A stretch of 64,000 bases of DNA, from positions 96,167,290-96,231,289 of the forward strand of contig CM075649.1 of the NCBI GenBank assembly GCA_037953625.1, in the 5' to 3' direction. The translations under genes were made by a program, and so were the position numbers. The DNA is from Crotalaria pallida (Eukaryota > Streptophyta > Magnoliopsida > Fabales > Fabaceae). Shown here one piece after another: positions 22,843-34,620 of this stretch (positions within the stretch are counted from its first letter, which is position 1; each line of letters opens with the position of its first letter). A model generated the notes under the pieces. That model did not search any database and was not told the DNA's origin. It saw only the letters and a program-made list of their open reading frames with translations.

Positions 22843-23545
22843 GTATCGGTTCTTGCCAAAGGTCATTAGTAGTTAGTTAGTGTCGTAGTTAATATAGTTA
22901 TTATAGTGTGTCGTGTCTGATTTAGGGTCTAGTAGTCAATTCTGATAACCGGTTGAAGTTGCACTGTTTGCTGTTTTGCTATTTTGTTGCAATTAGTGTA
23001 TTTGATTGATTCTGTGGTTGCTAGTTCACATAGTTGTGGGTGGAATTTTTGCACGAAAATTTATATCCACACTACTTTTATAATATAAAAAGGTTTTGAG
23101 GCACCACGATCACTCAGATCATCACTGGTTGTGAGTTCCAGAAAAATTTTCCAAGTTTTAGCAGCACTTTCTTCAAATCGTCGCAACTTTTGACCCGTAA
23201 CTCGGAATTTGACGAATTTTATATCAAATCGAAGGGAATTTTCTGAATAATCTGATTTTTCTCACTTTGTCAAAAAACTCCTTCGTCTGGATCCTGAAAA
23301 AGCCGTTTTACTATTTCTTTTTTATTTTACAAGTTTTATTTTCTTAGTTTTTGGTCTCTGATTTAATTGTTTGACTTGGTTCCCTTTTGAATTTTGTCCT
23401 CAAACTTTTTGTGGTATGTTTTCATGATTTTAGGGTGCTGAAAAAAATAAAGAAAAAAATTTTAAAAAATAAAAAATGTTTTTGCCTATTTTGGTCATGT
23501 ATATTAGTGACAGTTTGCTATGCTTAATGGTGTTCTGTTCAGTAC

Positions 23546-24970
23546 ATGACTAGGGGCAACCCAAGCTACTTGCATCCATATAACCCTGAAATTGATAGAA
23601 CTTATCACAGACTAGTTAGACAAAATAGGAACCAGTCCATAGGTAGTGAGTCTATTGAGTCTTTACATAGTGAGTCTACTTCTTTTTCTTCTATTCCTAT
23701 AAATTCTGATTCTTATTCTGATTATTCTGAAAATATGGCTCAACCTCCACCACGTGAGAGGACATTGAGGGAGCTGGCTGCACCTGATTTCACTATTGAA
23801 GATTTGTGCATCCAGTATCCCGATGACCCGTATGAGCTAAGGTCTGGACTAATTCATTTGTTGCCCAAGTTTAATGGTCTTGCAGGTGAGGATCCTCATA
23901 AACATCTCAAGCAGTTCCATATTGTCTGTGCTACTATGAAACCACATGATGTGCAAGAGGATCATGTTTGTCTTCAGGCATTCCCACACTCCTTAGAGGG
24001 GCTAGCCAAGGATTGGTTGTACGATCTGGCCCCTGGTTCTATCACAGTCTGGGATGACCTGAAGAGGGCATTTTTGGAGAAATTCTTCCCTGCATGCAGA
24101 ACAACAGCAATCCGAAAGGATATATCAGGCATCAGGCAACAAGTTGGAGAAAGTTTCTATGAGTATTGGGAGAGATTCAAGAGACTGTGTGCGAGCTGCC
24201 CCCACCATCAGATCTCAGAGCAGTTGCTTATTCAATATTTCTATGAAGGTCTCAACCTCATGGAGAGAAACATGCTTGATGCTGCAAGTGGTGGTGCCCT
24301 AGGAGACATGACACCTTTAGAAGCCAGAGTCAAGATTGAGAAGATGGCTTCCAATTGTCAACAATTCCATGCAAGGGGCAACAACGATGCAATCATAGTG
24401 AGAGGAGTGAATGATGTTGGCACAAGTTCTGGTAAGGTTGAGAAGCTTGAACAGAAGATAGATTCACTTACAACTTTGGTCACTCAATTGGCCATCAACC
24501 AGAAGAAGTTGTCCCTGCCTGCTAGATTATGTGGCATATGCACATCCGCTGAGCACCCCACAGATGCATGCCCTTCTGTGTAGCAGCAACCAACGACTGG
24601 TGCTGACCAACCTGAGGCATATGCCGCCAACATCTTCAACAGTAGAAACCAGAAGCCACAGAACTTTGATCTCTCTACCAATAGATACAACCCTGGTTGG
24701 AGGAACCATCCCAACTTGAGATGGTCTGATCAGCAGCAACCTTCACAGGTTCAATTTCAGAACAATTCTAGACCACCATATGTACCTCCTCCAGTCCAGC
24801 AACAGAGACAACAACATGCTAATTCTGCACCACCAGCTCCTAGTACTGAGCAGCAGCCTTCATTGGAAGAGCTGATGAAACAGATGACCATGCAAAATCT
24901 CCAATTCCAACAGGAAACTAGAGCATCCATTCAAAGACAAGAGGCCTCCATTCAATCTTTGACCAATTAG
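23546..24970 (+). pseudogene. gag: Element D gag region (two amber stops)
   Basis: The frame opens at ATG 23546 (MTRGNPSYLHPYNPEI). The Athila-type Gag domain occupies about residues 90-235 (LIHLLPKFNGLAGEDPHKHL, CLQAFPHSLEGLAKDWLYDL, FLEKFFPACRT). A CCHC-like knuckle (CGICTSAEHPTDAC) covers about 24533-24574. In-frame TAG codons at 24581-24583 and 24968-24970 interrupt an otherwise single Gag-Pol frame. Both are most simply explained as CAG to TAG changes. Between them is a Gln/Pro-rich linker. No frameshift is seen. Confidence 0.9.
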
Positions 24971-27784
24971 ATGGGACAGATGGCAACGGCAATCAACACT
25001 ATGCAATCTCAGAATTCTAACAAGTTGCCATCCCAAACAGTGATCAATCCAAATCAGAATGTGAATGCCATTAGTCTAAGGTCAGGGAAGCAGATTGTCA
25101 CACCCACGCCAGAATCTGACCTCAACAAAGATGATCTAGTTTCAACCAACAAGAAGAGCCAAATGGTCGAGGATAGTGAGCACACAAGTACCAGAAAATC
25201 CAATCCAGCTCAGCCTTCCACAAGCACAACACCTGCTGCTGCCCAACAACCACCCCCCATTCCTCTTCCTTTCCCACCAAGGGGGGTGACTCAAAGCAAG
25301 AAAATGGAAGAGATTGACAAAGAGATACTTGACACATTCAGGAAGGTGGAAGTCAACATACCCCTTCTTGATGCAATCAAGCAGATTCCAAAGTATGCGA
25401 AGTTCTTGAAGGATCTATGCACACACAAACGGAAGCTCAAGGGCAATGAGAGGATCAGCATGGGAAGAAATGTCTCTGCTCTTATAGGTAAACCCGTCTC
25501 TCATATTCCTGAAAAGTGTAAGGATCCTGGAACTTTCTCTGTGCCTTGTATCATAGGTAATACTAAATTTGAGAATGCTTTGCTAGATTTAGGAGCATCT
25601 ATTAATGTTATGCAAATGTCTGTTTTCAAGTCTCTTTCACTTGGACCCCTTCAACCTATGGGTGTGGTTATTCACTTGGCAAATAGATCTACTGCCTACC
25701 CCGCAGGTTTGATAGAGGATGTCCTGGTTCGGATTGAAGAGCTTATCTTTCCTGCTGATTTTTATATTCTTGATATGGAAGATGACACCTCTCGTAGTGT
25801 TGTCCCTATCATATTAGGGAGACCATTTTTGAAAACAGCCCGAACCAAGATAGATGTGCATGCATGTACACTTTCCATGGAATTTGATGACAGTGTGGTT
25901 CGATTCAATATTTTTGATGCTATGAAACATTTTTCTGATGACCACTCTGTCTTTCATGTTGACTTGATTGATGATCTGATTGATGAGCATGTTCTAGACT
26001 TTTTGCATGATTATGATTTGCCATCTTTCACTAGCTCATTTACTTGTTCTGCATGTTCTGATTCCGAAATGTGCACTGCATGCATTGAAATTGACCAGTT
26101 TTTAAATTCTGCTACTGCATTTGTTGATTCATATGATATAGATTCAGATCATGCTAACCCTAACCCCATTTCTGTTATGCATGAGTGTAATCCATTTGTT
26201 CAGGTGCAGGCGGCAGAATCCAATTCTGCTGCTCCTTTAGTTCCATCTGTGATGCAGGCACCTTTATTGGACCTGAAGCCCCTTCCTCCTCATCTCAAAT
26301 ATGCTTACTTGGAGGCTGAGCAGAAACTTCCAGTGATCATCTCTACCTCCCTTTCTGTTGATCAAGAGAAGCAGCTGCTGGATGTGATTAGAGCAAACAA
26401 AAGGGCAATAGGATGGACTTTGGCAGACATACCTGGTATTAGCCCCTCCATGTGCATGCATCGGATTTTATTGGAGGATGGGGCTAAACCAGTGAGACAA
26501 CCCCAGAGACGGTTGAACCCCCAGATTCTTGATGTGGTGAAGAAAGAGGTCACCAAGCTGCTGCAAGCTGGCATTATCTATCCCATTTCAGACAGCACTT
26601 GGGTAAGCCCGGTTCAAGTAGTTCCCAAGAAGTCTGGGGTGACAGTTGTCAAAAATGAGAAGGATGAGCTGATTCCCACTAGAGTGCAGAACAGTTGGAG
26701 AGTCTGCATTGATTATAGGAAGCTCAACCAGGCGACCCGCAAGGATCACTTTCCTCTTCCCTTCATTGATCAGATGTTGGAGCGCCTGGCAGGTAAATCT
26801 CACTATTGCTTCTTAGATGGTTTCTCTGGTTATTTCCAAATCTGTATTGCACCAGAGGACCAACATAAGACCACATTTACCTGTCCTTTTGGTACATTTG
26901 CTTATAGGAAGATGCCTTTTGGCCTATGCAATGCTCTTGGCACTTTTCAAAGATGTATGATGAGTATTTTTAATGACTTACTTGAGCATTGCATAGAGGT
27001 TGTCATGGATGATTTTAGTGTATATGGTTCCTCTTTTGATGCATGTCTTGATAGTTTGTCTAAGGTGCTTAATAGGTGCATTGAGACTAACCTTGTCTTG
27101 AATTTTGAAAAATGTCATTTTATGGTAGAACAAGGCATAGTCTTAGGGCACATTATTTCGCATAAGGGCATAGAGGTTGACCCTGCTAAGCTGCATGTAA
27201 TATCACATTTGCCTTACCCCTCTTGCGTGCGAGAGGTGCGTTCTTTTCTTGGCCATGCAGGTTTCTATCGAAGGTTTATTCAGAACTTTAGCAAGATAGC
27301 CCTTCCACTATCCAACTTGCTTCAAAAGGATACCACATTTGAGTTTGGAGACCAATGCAAGAAGGCATTTGATGAGCTAAAGGGAGCACTCACCACCACT
27401 CCCATCATCCAACCACCTGACTGGACTCTCCCATCAGAGCACCGTGCATATTGGGCTATGAAGCAATGTAACTTAGCTCTTGATCAAGCGGGTGAGAAGA
27501 GGAAGCTGCAGTTGAGTGAGCTAGATGAGATCCGTTTGGAGGCCTATGAGAACTCCAAGTTCTACAAAGAGAAGACCAAGAAGCTCCATGATAGCTCAAT
27601 TTGCAGAAAGGAGTTCTTGGTTGGTCAAAAAGTGTTGCTCTACAACTCTAGGCTTGGACTCATGAGTGGAAAGCTCCGCTCTAAATGGATTGGACCGTTT
27701 GTAGTCACCCAGGTGTTTCCTTATGGCACTGTGGAGATCAAGAGTGAGTCCACAGACAAGAGCTTCAAAGTCAATGGTCACTGA
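24971..27784 (+). pseudogene. pol: Element D pol with in-frame deletion of RNase H and integrase core
   Basis: This 937-codon open frame is in phase with gag. Protease shows LLDLGAS (Asp at 25586) and ILGRPFL. RT shows WRVCIDYRKLN (the IDYRK motif), MPFGLCNALGTF and VVMDDF (27002 onward), then a thumb ending PPDWTLP near 27432. The next residues, SEHRAYWAMKQCNLAL, normally lie far downstream in the integrase C-terminal half. RNase H, the HHCC finger and the DDE core are therefore missing, yet the frame is kept and runs to TGA 27782-27784. The RT is mostly complete, but MPFGLCNALG has Leu-Gly where relatives have Ala-Pro. Inference: this copy depended on enzymes from elsewhere. Confidence 0.92.
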
Positions 27785-29361
27785 CTCAAGCCTTTCCTCA
27801 CTACCCCTTCTTTGGATGATGCACCTGTGGACCCATTTTTGACCCACCATGATTTCGGGAGTCTTCTTTTCTCCTTCCTTACTCTTTTTATTGCACTTGT
27901 CTATATCTGTCTGATTCTGCTATTTGTTTTACATTGAGGACAATGTGTGATTTAAGTGTGGGGGGGAGAGTAGTTTAGGTTGCATATTTTTGCTTTGATT
28001 TTTTAGGTTTTGCTAAGTTTTGGGCATTTTCTTGCATGTTTTTGCTTCATTTTAGTAGAGTCTTGGTATCTTGTGTCTGAATTCATGCATTTCTGTGTGT
28101 AAAGTTGCTTTTGATAATTAAGAGGTGGTAACACTGTGATAGAATTGTCCCTTTTGTGAGGATTTGAGCCTTAATTGTGGGTGGATTGCTATATATGCCA
28201 CCTAATTTTTCTTTCATGTGTGATTGCACTCTGGATTACTTGCACTCTAGAACTTGACTTGACTCTTGTTGATACTTGATATTCCCATGCACATTTTGAA
28301 ATGATTTAGGCATTGTTTTTTTTCTTGAATAAGCCACTAGCCATATGAGCCTACCTTGAATGAATTTATCCTTTGATAGCCCCTTTGAGCCTTTATATCC
28401 CTTTTCTTTGTTCTTTAGCTCATTACAAGCCTATGACTGAAAAACCATGATTGTCCTAACCTTAGGGAATGTTGGAGCTTTGGAATTGTTTTGGGAATGG
28501 GTATTAAGTAAGTGAGGGTGCTTTGTTCTTCATCTCTTGTGAGTTCTGGGTTTTGCCTCTATGGTCGGTGAAGTAATTATGGCTTTATCTCATTATGCCA
28601 TTTTTGTTGTTTCTTCTTCCCTTTCGTTCATGAAGTTCTGCAATGAAAAAAAAATTGAAAAAATGAATGATGAAAAAAAAGAGGAAGAAGAAAAAAAAAA
28701 GAGAAAAAAAAGAAAGAAAAAAATAGAATAAAAGGTTGATTGAGGCATAGAGGATTGGAATTAGAGGTTGTTGTTATGTTTATCATTTCATTTTGGGTGG
28801 ATTGTGCTTATTTTTTTTACTTGTTCCCCATTGCTCCTCTATTCCCTGGGTTTTAGCTACATTTCCCATATTTTTATCCTACCTTGTCCTTGGCCCCATT
28901 ACAACCCTGAAAAGACCTTTTGATCTTAGTGTGCATGTGTATTGATTGTTGATGTTAGAGGCTTGTCAAGCTTATGGTTGTGTTTGTTTTTCATGATGTG
29001 CCTTGAGTGTAAACACTGATTAACCTTAAACACTTGAGTGTAAACACTATTGAGTGATCCTTGTGAGTTTCTATCATCTTTGTGACTACCCTCTTGATGT
29101 CATTGGTTTTCTTTGCATATTTGAAATAATTGGATGATGTTCATGGATGCCTTGATTCTTTGGTCCTTATTTTCTTCGTGTGCTCGATTTTGCCCATTTC
29201 TTTGCATTTCCTAGAATTCATTGTGAAGTATGTAATCTCTTAGGTTTGCATTCATTAGTTGTAGTAATCTTGTTGCATGATTCACTTTGGTGCATATTGA
29301 TCTTCTCAGTCCTAATTCTTAGTTTTGCCCAGGAGTGCAAAAGGATAAGTGTGGGGGTATT
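27785..29361 (+). other. D 3' non-coding region
   Basis: These 1.58 kb lie between pol and the 3' LTR. They hold an internal purine tract (gtgtgggggggagag, about 27956-27970) after gaggacaatgtg, as in other Athila/Tat elements, an A/GA-rich stretch at about 28644-28732, and a terminal purine tract (gtgtgggggtat, 29349-29360). No envelope-like frame of useful length is present. Confidence 0.8.
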
Positions 29362-30486
29362 TGATGAGCATTTTATTTCCCATTTTTCCTTGCATTATTT
29401 TACTCCTATTATTGATACTTGTTGCCTATTTGACATTGTTTAGCTTGATTTAGTGATTTAGAGTTTATTGGACTACTATTCTGAATATTGTTTAATTTGG
29501 GATTATTTAGCCTAATTAATTCTATTTCTATTTTCAGTTCATATTTGGCACAAGGGATTTTTGGACATTTTGGGAATGAAGATTTAATTTTGGAAGAGAA
29601 GATATATGATGAAGTGAAGATTGTAATCTATCTTTAGGATTAGTTGAGATTTAGTTATATCTTTTAAGATTTAGATTTTATCTATAAGATATTTTTTTTA
29701 GATTTAATTTAGAGATTAAGCTTTCCTTAGGTTTTGGGCCCATGATTTAGGCCCGTTTTGTGATTTAAAAAGCCAAATTCGTGTAAACTCTTGGGGGGAC
29801 CTTCCATTCACGTTTTTTACATTCTCTCTCATAGAGAAGGCTTAGTTTTGCTCTCCAAGCTTGTGGAGGCTGCTAGGGTTTCTCTCTCTTCCCTTTTCTA
29901 CACGTTTTTGGTATTTTTCTTCATGGAAGGCTAAACTCTTAGGTTAAATCCCTTTGGTAATGTATCACATACTCTTGAGGTTTTGTTCTTAATGCTATTT
30001 CGTTTTTATTCACTGTTTTCATGCTTATTGATATGTTATGGTTCGCTTAGTTCCATTCTATAGAGATAATCCATGTGTATGAATGCTTAATTTATGCAAA
30101 CTCGTAAAAACTCCATGCTTTGGCTTTTAATGCTTAATTAGAGGTTTGGGTTTTGGGGTGAGAATTGAATTTTCGCTTAGTATTTAATTCTCACGAGTTG
30201 GACAGTGAAGAGGAAAGAAATTGATCTTTTGTGACCGATGATAGAGTTGTGAACGCGAGCCAAAGGGGTTTATCCGCTTTTCCTTATCTGTTTCTTCGTT
30301 TTAATTTAATTCTGTTTTGATTTCAATTATTCAATATTCAATATAAAAAAAACCCCCCCTGTTTTCTATGCATACTATGTGTTCGACCTTTTGCTTGATA
30401 AGATATTCCTTGGGAGACGACCTAGGAGTCACTTCCTAGTACTATACTTAAACTGTTTTTATTTGTATCGGGTACGACCTCGATCA
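29362..30486 (+). repeat. Element D 3' LTR
   Basis: The 1125 bp are nearly identical to 21695-22820. They end CTCGATCA and are followed by gcaag and the rest of C's integrase. Confidence 0.95.
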
Positions 30487-30491
30487 GCAAG

Positions 30492-31018
30492 AGACCACGG
30501 AACAGATCAAGATGATACAAGAGAAGATGAGGGCAGCTCAAAGTAGGCAGAAAAGCTATGCTGATAAGAGAAGAAAACCATTAGAGTTCGCCGAAGGAGA
30601 CCATGTGTTTATTAGAATAGTACCAACCAAAGGTGTTAGTCGGGCCTTGAAAACTCAGAAACTATCACCTAAGTTTATTGGTCCCTACCAAATCCTCAAA
30701 AGAGTCGGCCCAGTAGCTTATCAATTGGCTTTGCCTCCGTCATTAGCTAACCTTCATAATGTATTCCATGTGTCTCAACTTAAAAGATATGTCCATGACC
30801 CCACCATTGTCCTTAGAATCCAACCTGATGACTTAGAAATTCATGAGAACCTAACCTTCAAAGCTGTGTCAGTTCGTATTGAAGATCGAAGAATCAAGAA
30901 GCTTAGAGGAAAAGACATTTGTCTGGTCAAAGTCGTCTGGGTGTGTGGCAATGTAATGGAAGCATCGTGGGAATTAGAAGATAAGGTGCGTCAGGATTAT
31001 CCTGACTTGTTTGTATGA
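30492..31018 (+). pseudogene. pol: Element C pol, integrase C-terminus and chromodomain-like tail
   Basis: This resumes C's frame directly after D's right target duplication. It contains the basic DRQKSYADKR-type segment (here SRQKSYADKRRKPLEF), the GPY/F-like motif (FIGPYQILKRVGPVAYQLAL), FHVSQLKRYV, and a final 60-residue region (LRGKDICLVKVVWVCGN, EASWELEDKV) matching the chromodomain-like ending of Tekay chromoviruses. The tail is thought to steer integration to heterochromatin, which fits the nesting. The stop is at 31016-31018. Confidence 0.93.
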
Positions 31019-31045
31019 GTTGAATTTCGGGGACGAAATTCCTTG

Positions 31046-31060
31046 TAAGTGGGGGAGTAG
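31046..31060 (+). other. Polypurine tract of C
   Basis: taagtgggggagtag directly precedes the 3' LTR, after the typical ggggacgaaattcc block. Confidence 0.9.
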
Positions 31061-34000
31061 TGTAACACCCCAAAATTTTAATCCCCGATTAATGAAATGT
31101 TAATTATAAATTAATTATAATTAATTATTTCCATATTAATCCTTGATTAAAATATGTGTTCATATAGTTGGTATATGTGTGTGAATTGATTTAATAAATA
31201 TAATAAATGCCTAAGATGAGTATTTTCCATATTAGTCCCTGGGTTGGGACCTAGAGGTAATTATAGGAAAGATTTTGGAGGGAAAGTAGATAAAATAATT
31301 ATTTTTCAAAAATTGGGAAAAATACTCGAGTATTTTCTGAAAAACTCGAGTATTCTGGGTCCAATTGCACGAGTTAGTGCGTTTGGTGAGTCACCACGAA
31401 TGATTCTCTTCTCTCGCCACGAAAACACCTTCTTGCCAACGCCATGGGTGGCGTGTCGACGTGCATGAGTTACCTCTGCTTCTATTTAAGCTCATCAACA
31501 TCCCTTAGTTGAGAATTTTGGATCAAACTTGCTTTGTTGAAGAAGTTAGGGTTCTGAGTTTGTGCTCTTCGATTCTTCTTCTGTGAGTTGAATTGAGTAA
31601 TAATCTATACACGAATACAAAGCTCACATCTCGAGCTTTGTATAAACACCAAAATTGTGAGGATTGAGTGAGTGTGTTGGGAGAATTGGAGATTGGAAGT
31701 GAAGCTGTTCTTGGCCAAGTTTGTGTCTGGAGCTTACTTTGATCTTGATTTCTGGTAAGCTCACGAATTCTTGAGTCTCAAGTTCAGTTTCCTTAGTTAG
31801 ATGATGTTGCATAGAGTATAGAAAACTTAATTTCCCCAATTTATTTCTCTGTTTCATGTACAAACCGATTCCACTTTGGTGTGGTACTCAAAATGCTCTG
31901 CATGTGGCATTTGAAGTTGGTCTGAGAATTGTGGAGCCTTTTTCTTGTCAATTCTTGTTTGGAAAACATCTGAGAGGTAAGGGGAAGTAATTATATTCAC
32001 TAGATAGAGTTTAAATTTCATTAATTGTGTTAGAGAGCCACCAAGAGGCTCTAAGGGCTTAGTTTGAATAGGAACTTTGGTTTGGAGACCAATCCATGCT
32101 CTATGACTGTGATGAGCAAGTTCTATATCATGCATGCAAGCTTAAATGAACTTTGTTTCATGAATATTGTGCTTATTTTGCAATTTGAAGTGTTGAGTTG
32201 CTAAATTGTATATTTCATGCATAATGGATTGATTCTCTGTCAAATTTGTTATTTGATATGAAATGAGTATGTTAACATGTTCAATATGTGGTATATGAAC
32301 TATTGTGATCACTGTTTTGGGTTAAAAATGTTTAGAAATTGAAATGGTATGTAAAAACCAAGTTTCACTCTGTTCTGTCTGCAGATACTCGAGTATTTGG
32401 CTTAATACTCGAGTATTTCGTGGTGCACCAGAGTGAAAATTGGCGCACCAACTTGGGAATCAGATTGAACACTCGAGTAATGTATGAACTACTCGAGTAT
32501 TCTGGGTAATGGAATACTCGAGTATCTCATGAATTACTCGAGTATATTTATGAAAACCTGAAAACCTAAATCTCTGAAAAGATATGAACGACTCGACTAT
32601 AATCATGAACCACTCGAGTAGAATCTGGGAAATGATAAACTACTCGAGTATTTTGGAAAAAACTCGAGTATTTTTAGTCAGATACTTAAAAATACCATTT
32701 TTCAATTCTAAGTCATTTTGTAACTCTTAAAGGACAATAAACCAAGTGATCCTGGACTTAAAGGAAATTGATTGACGTTATGATGTTTTCATTTGAATAA
32801 TGATACGTTGCTCGGGAGGCACGTAATGTATTAATAAAAGGATAAAACATCAATCAATCCCTTTTAAGTCAAGTAATGCATTCATTCTGGAGTTTGGTTG
32901 GTACGACGAATATCATGTTTTTGACAAACATGTGGAGGGCCTCTGGGAGTGCCAATACGCTTGCTTGATGACACGTCGTTGACGTGGTCGGCTGAGTGAA
33001 TGCCGATATGGTTATACCATTTGGATGACGGTCCGTTTGGATGACGGGATATGCTCGGGTGGCATGGATACCAAGCTTGTCGTGTACATTCTAGGTGAAT
33101 GTACGAATTGTTGTATACCTAGGAATACAACGCACTGTTGAGTGCTGGGTTGTCAGGGATGGACGTCAGAGAGTGACATAGTATGATGGAGATAGGCTTG
33201 AGAGCTAAAGTCATGCATCATGCCACTCATTTAAAATTAATTGTGATAAATGAAATAAGTGTGAGCATCCTATGTGCATTCATTAACTGCTAAGTGTTAT
33301 ATGTGATTGTTGTCAATTGATGCATATTTACACATTCATAGTGCACAACTTATTCTCTATTGGTTATGTGTATAGAATTGCTTACCCCTATGCCCTTGTA
33401 GGTGATGTCTCGTTACATTGCTTGCATCGAGATCCGGTCACTTCCTAGTGGCACATGGATCTATGAGGACAATCGCGCGGTGTTCGAGGGTGAGGTAGAG
33501 ATTACCTTCTACCACCCGAACCCGTTGATCCGATTCCGTCCTCGTAGATTTAGGATTCCCATCATATACACTATGCATGTACCCCCGTTTTACACTTACC
33601 ATGGAGCACCTCCCACGCGACCAGCTCGCTCTTACCATAGTTTTCGTTTTCGACCTACCCGCTCTCACCCTTTTACTTCGAGAGTCGTCCGCGAGGAGAC
33701 TCCCCCTTCTGATCCGAGGAGCCCAGTCAGGGTTTCACCATCACCTGACCCGGTACCCAGTGGTAGGGTACACTCACCCTCGGATGAGATCGAGGAGGAT
33801 CCGGTGGAGGACGAGAGTGTGAGCGAGCCTGTCGTACATTCTACTGGGAGTGATTGGAGGGACGATGATCCCTAGGTATATGCATATGGTATGTGATGAG
33901 GATCGGTGGATTCGATGTGTGGGTGCTGTGGAGAAGACTTGCTGCTGCTGCTGTGTTGATGATGATGCTACTACCTTACTACTTATGTTTCTTTGACTGC

Positions 34001-34615
34001 TGCTATCACTACTACTACATTTGATGAGGCCAGATCTACGTGACCACCCTTGGAGTTTATGTTTGGTTATGTACATATATTGTAGATATACTTTTGGGGT
34101 ACTCTAGGGCTTTGTTCATATCACTATGTAGATCGGATTATGGACTTGTATTTTAGAACTTGGAGACTTGATATGGGGACTATGTACTTATCACTCTTTT
34201 CATACTTATGTATATATATCTCTGTTTACAATATTATCAGTTGCATAGTCCTATAACTTCCGCTTTACTCTGATTTAATCTATCTAAGGGCTCGGCTATA
34301 TATATATCATTTGATGGTATCAGTATTATCGAACAAAGTATGGGTAACTTTAATTACTTGTATGATACCAAGATGTTTCCAAAGAGCGAATGTTACCCTA
34401 TTTGTGAAAAAGGTTTTAGAGATCGCCGAACTCGATACAAATGTTTTGAAATGGTTTAAAGTTTATTCTCCAAGAATTCCAAATGACGATTTGTGCACCC
34501 GCTTTAAAAGAAAATTTTATTTTCCATATTTTCTTAACACTCACAAGTCCATATATTATCCAATATAATAGCATAAATATTAGTTTATATTTGGGTAATT
34601 CGGAAGGGTGTCATA
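31061..34615 (+). repeat. Element C 3' LTR
   Basis: The 3555 bp match 12362-15915 with the same layout: palindromes, TATA-like box at 31481, putative intron, ORF at 33405 and AT-rich end. It ends TCATA rather than TCACA, a change in the terminal dinucleotide. Then gtgta and B's 3' LTR follow. Confidence 0.95.
33405..33875 (+). CDS. LTR-encoded 156-residue protein, C 3' LTR copy
   Basis: This is the second intact copy of the frame at 14706-15176, with the same start and stop. Eleven base differences from the 5' copy change ten residues and leave one silent: Q to R, P to S, N to D, H to N, T to A, C to R, P to A, I to V, S to R and G to V. No stop or frameshift has appeared. The local divergence (about 2.3%) is near three times that of the flanking LTR. 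Function is unknown. Confidence 0.55.
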   Translation: MSRYIACIEIRSLPSGTWIYEDNRAVFEGEVEITFYHPNPLIRFRPRRFRIPIIYTMHVPPFYTYHGAPPTRPARSYHSFRFRPTRSHPFTSRVVREETPPSDPRSPVRVSPSPDPVPSGRVHSPSDEIEEDPVEDESVSEPVVHSTGSDWRDDDP

Positions 34616-34620
34616 GTGTA

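Larger units (their letters stand above)
21695..30486 (+). mobile_element. Element D: Athila-type Ty3/gypsy element, RNase H/integrase deleted
   Basis: It is bounded by LTRs 21695-22820 and 29362-30486 (TGATGAGC...CTCGATCA) and flanked by gcaag (21690-21694 and 30487-30491). The primer site matches tRNA-Asp, and the polyprotein has Athila-type Gag, protease (LLDLGAS) and RT (VVMDDF). I count about nine substitutions and one indel between the two 1.13 kb LTRs, under 1%, so it is the youngest full insertion here. No env-like frame follows pol. RNase H and most of integrase are deleted, so it cannot move alone. Confidence 0.93.
12362..34615 (+). mobile_element. Element C: Tekay-type Ty3/gypsy chromovirus
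   Basis: It starts TGTAACACCCC and ends GGGTGTCATA (CACA in the 5' LTR), flanked by gtgta (12357-12361 and 34616-34620). The insert cleanly splits B's 3' LTR, whose uninterrupted sequence is visible in the 5' LTR near 4900. Without nested D (8.8 kb) it would be about 13.5 kb. Parts: 5' LTR 12362-15915, primer site 15921, leader with solo LTR E, gag-pol 17887-21694 and 30492-31018, polypurine tract, 3' LTR 31061-34615. The C-terminal chromodomain-like tail and the YHPQTDGQTER and FIDDIL motifs place it with chromoviruses. LTRs differ by about 1% outside the ORF region. Confidence 0.95.

Noticed and set aside
28644..28732. A-rich tract as a possible retroposon poly-A tail
   Set aside because: It is interrupted by G and T, sits inside D's 3' region, and no target duplication or LINE/SINE body adjoins it.
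27785..29361. Envelope-like gene expected in some Athila elements
   Set aside because: No frame of useful length with a signal peptide and membrane span is found between pol and the 3' LTR.
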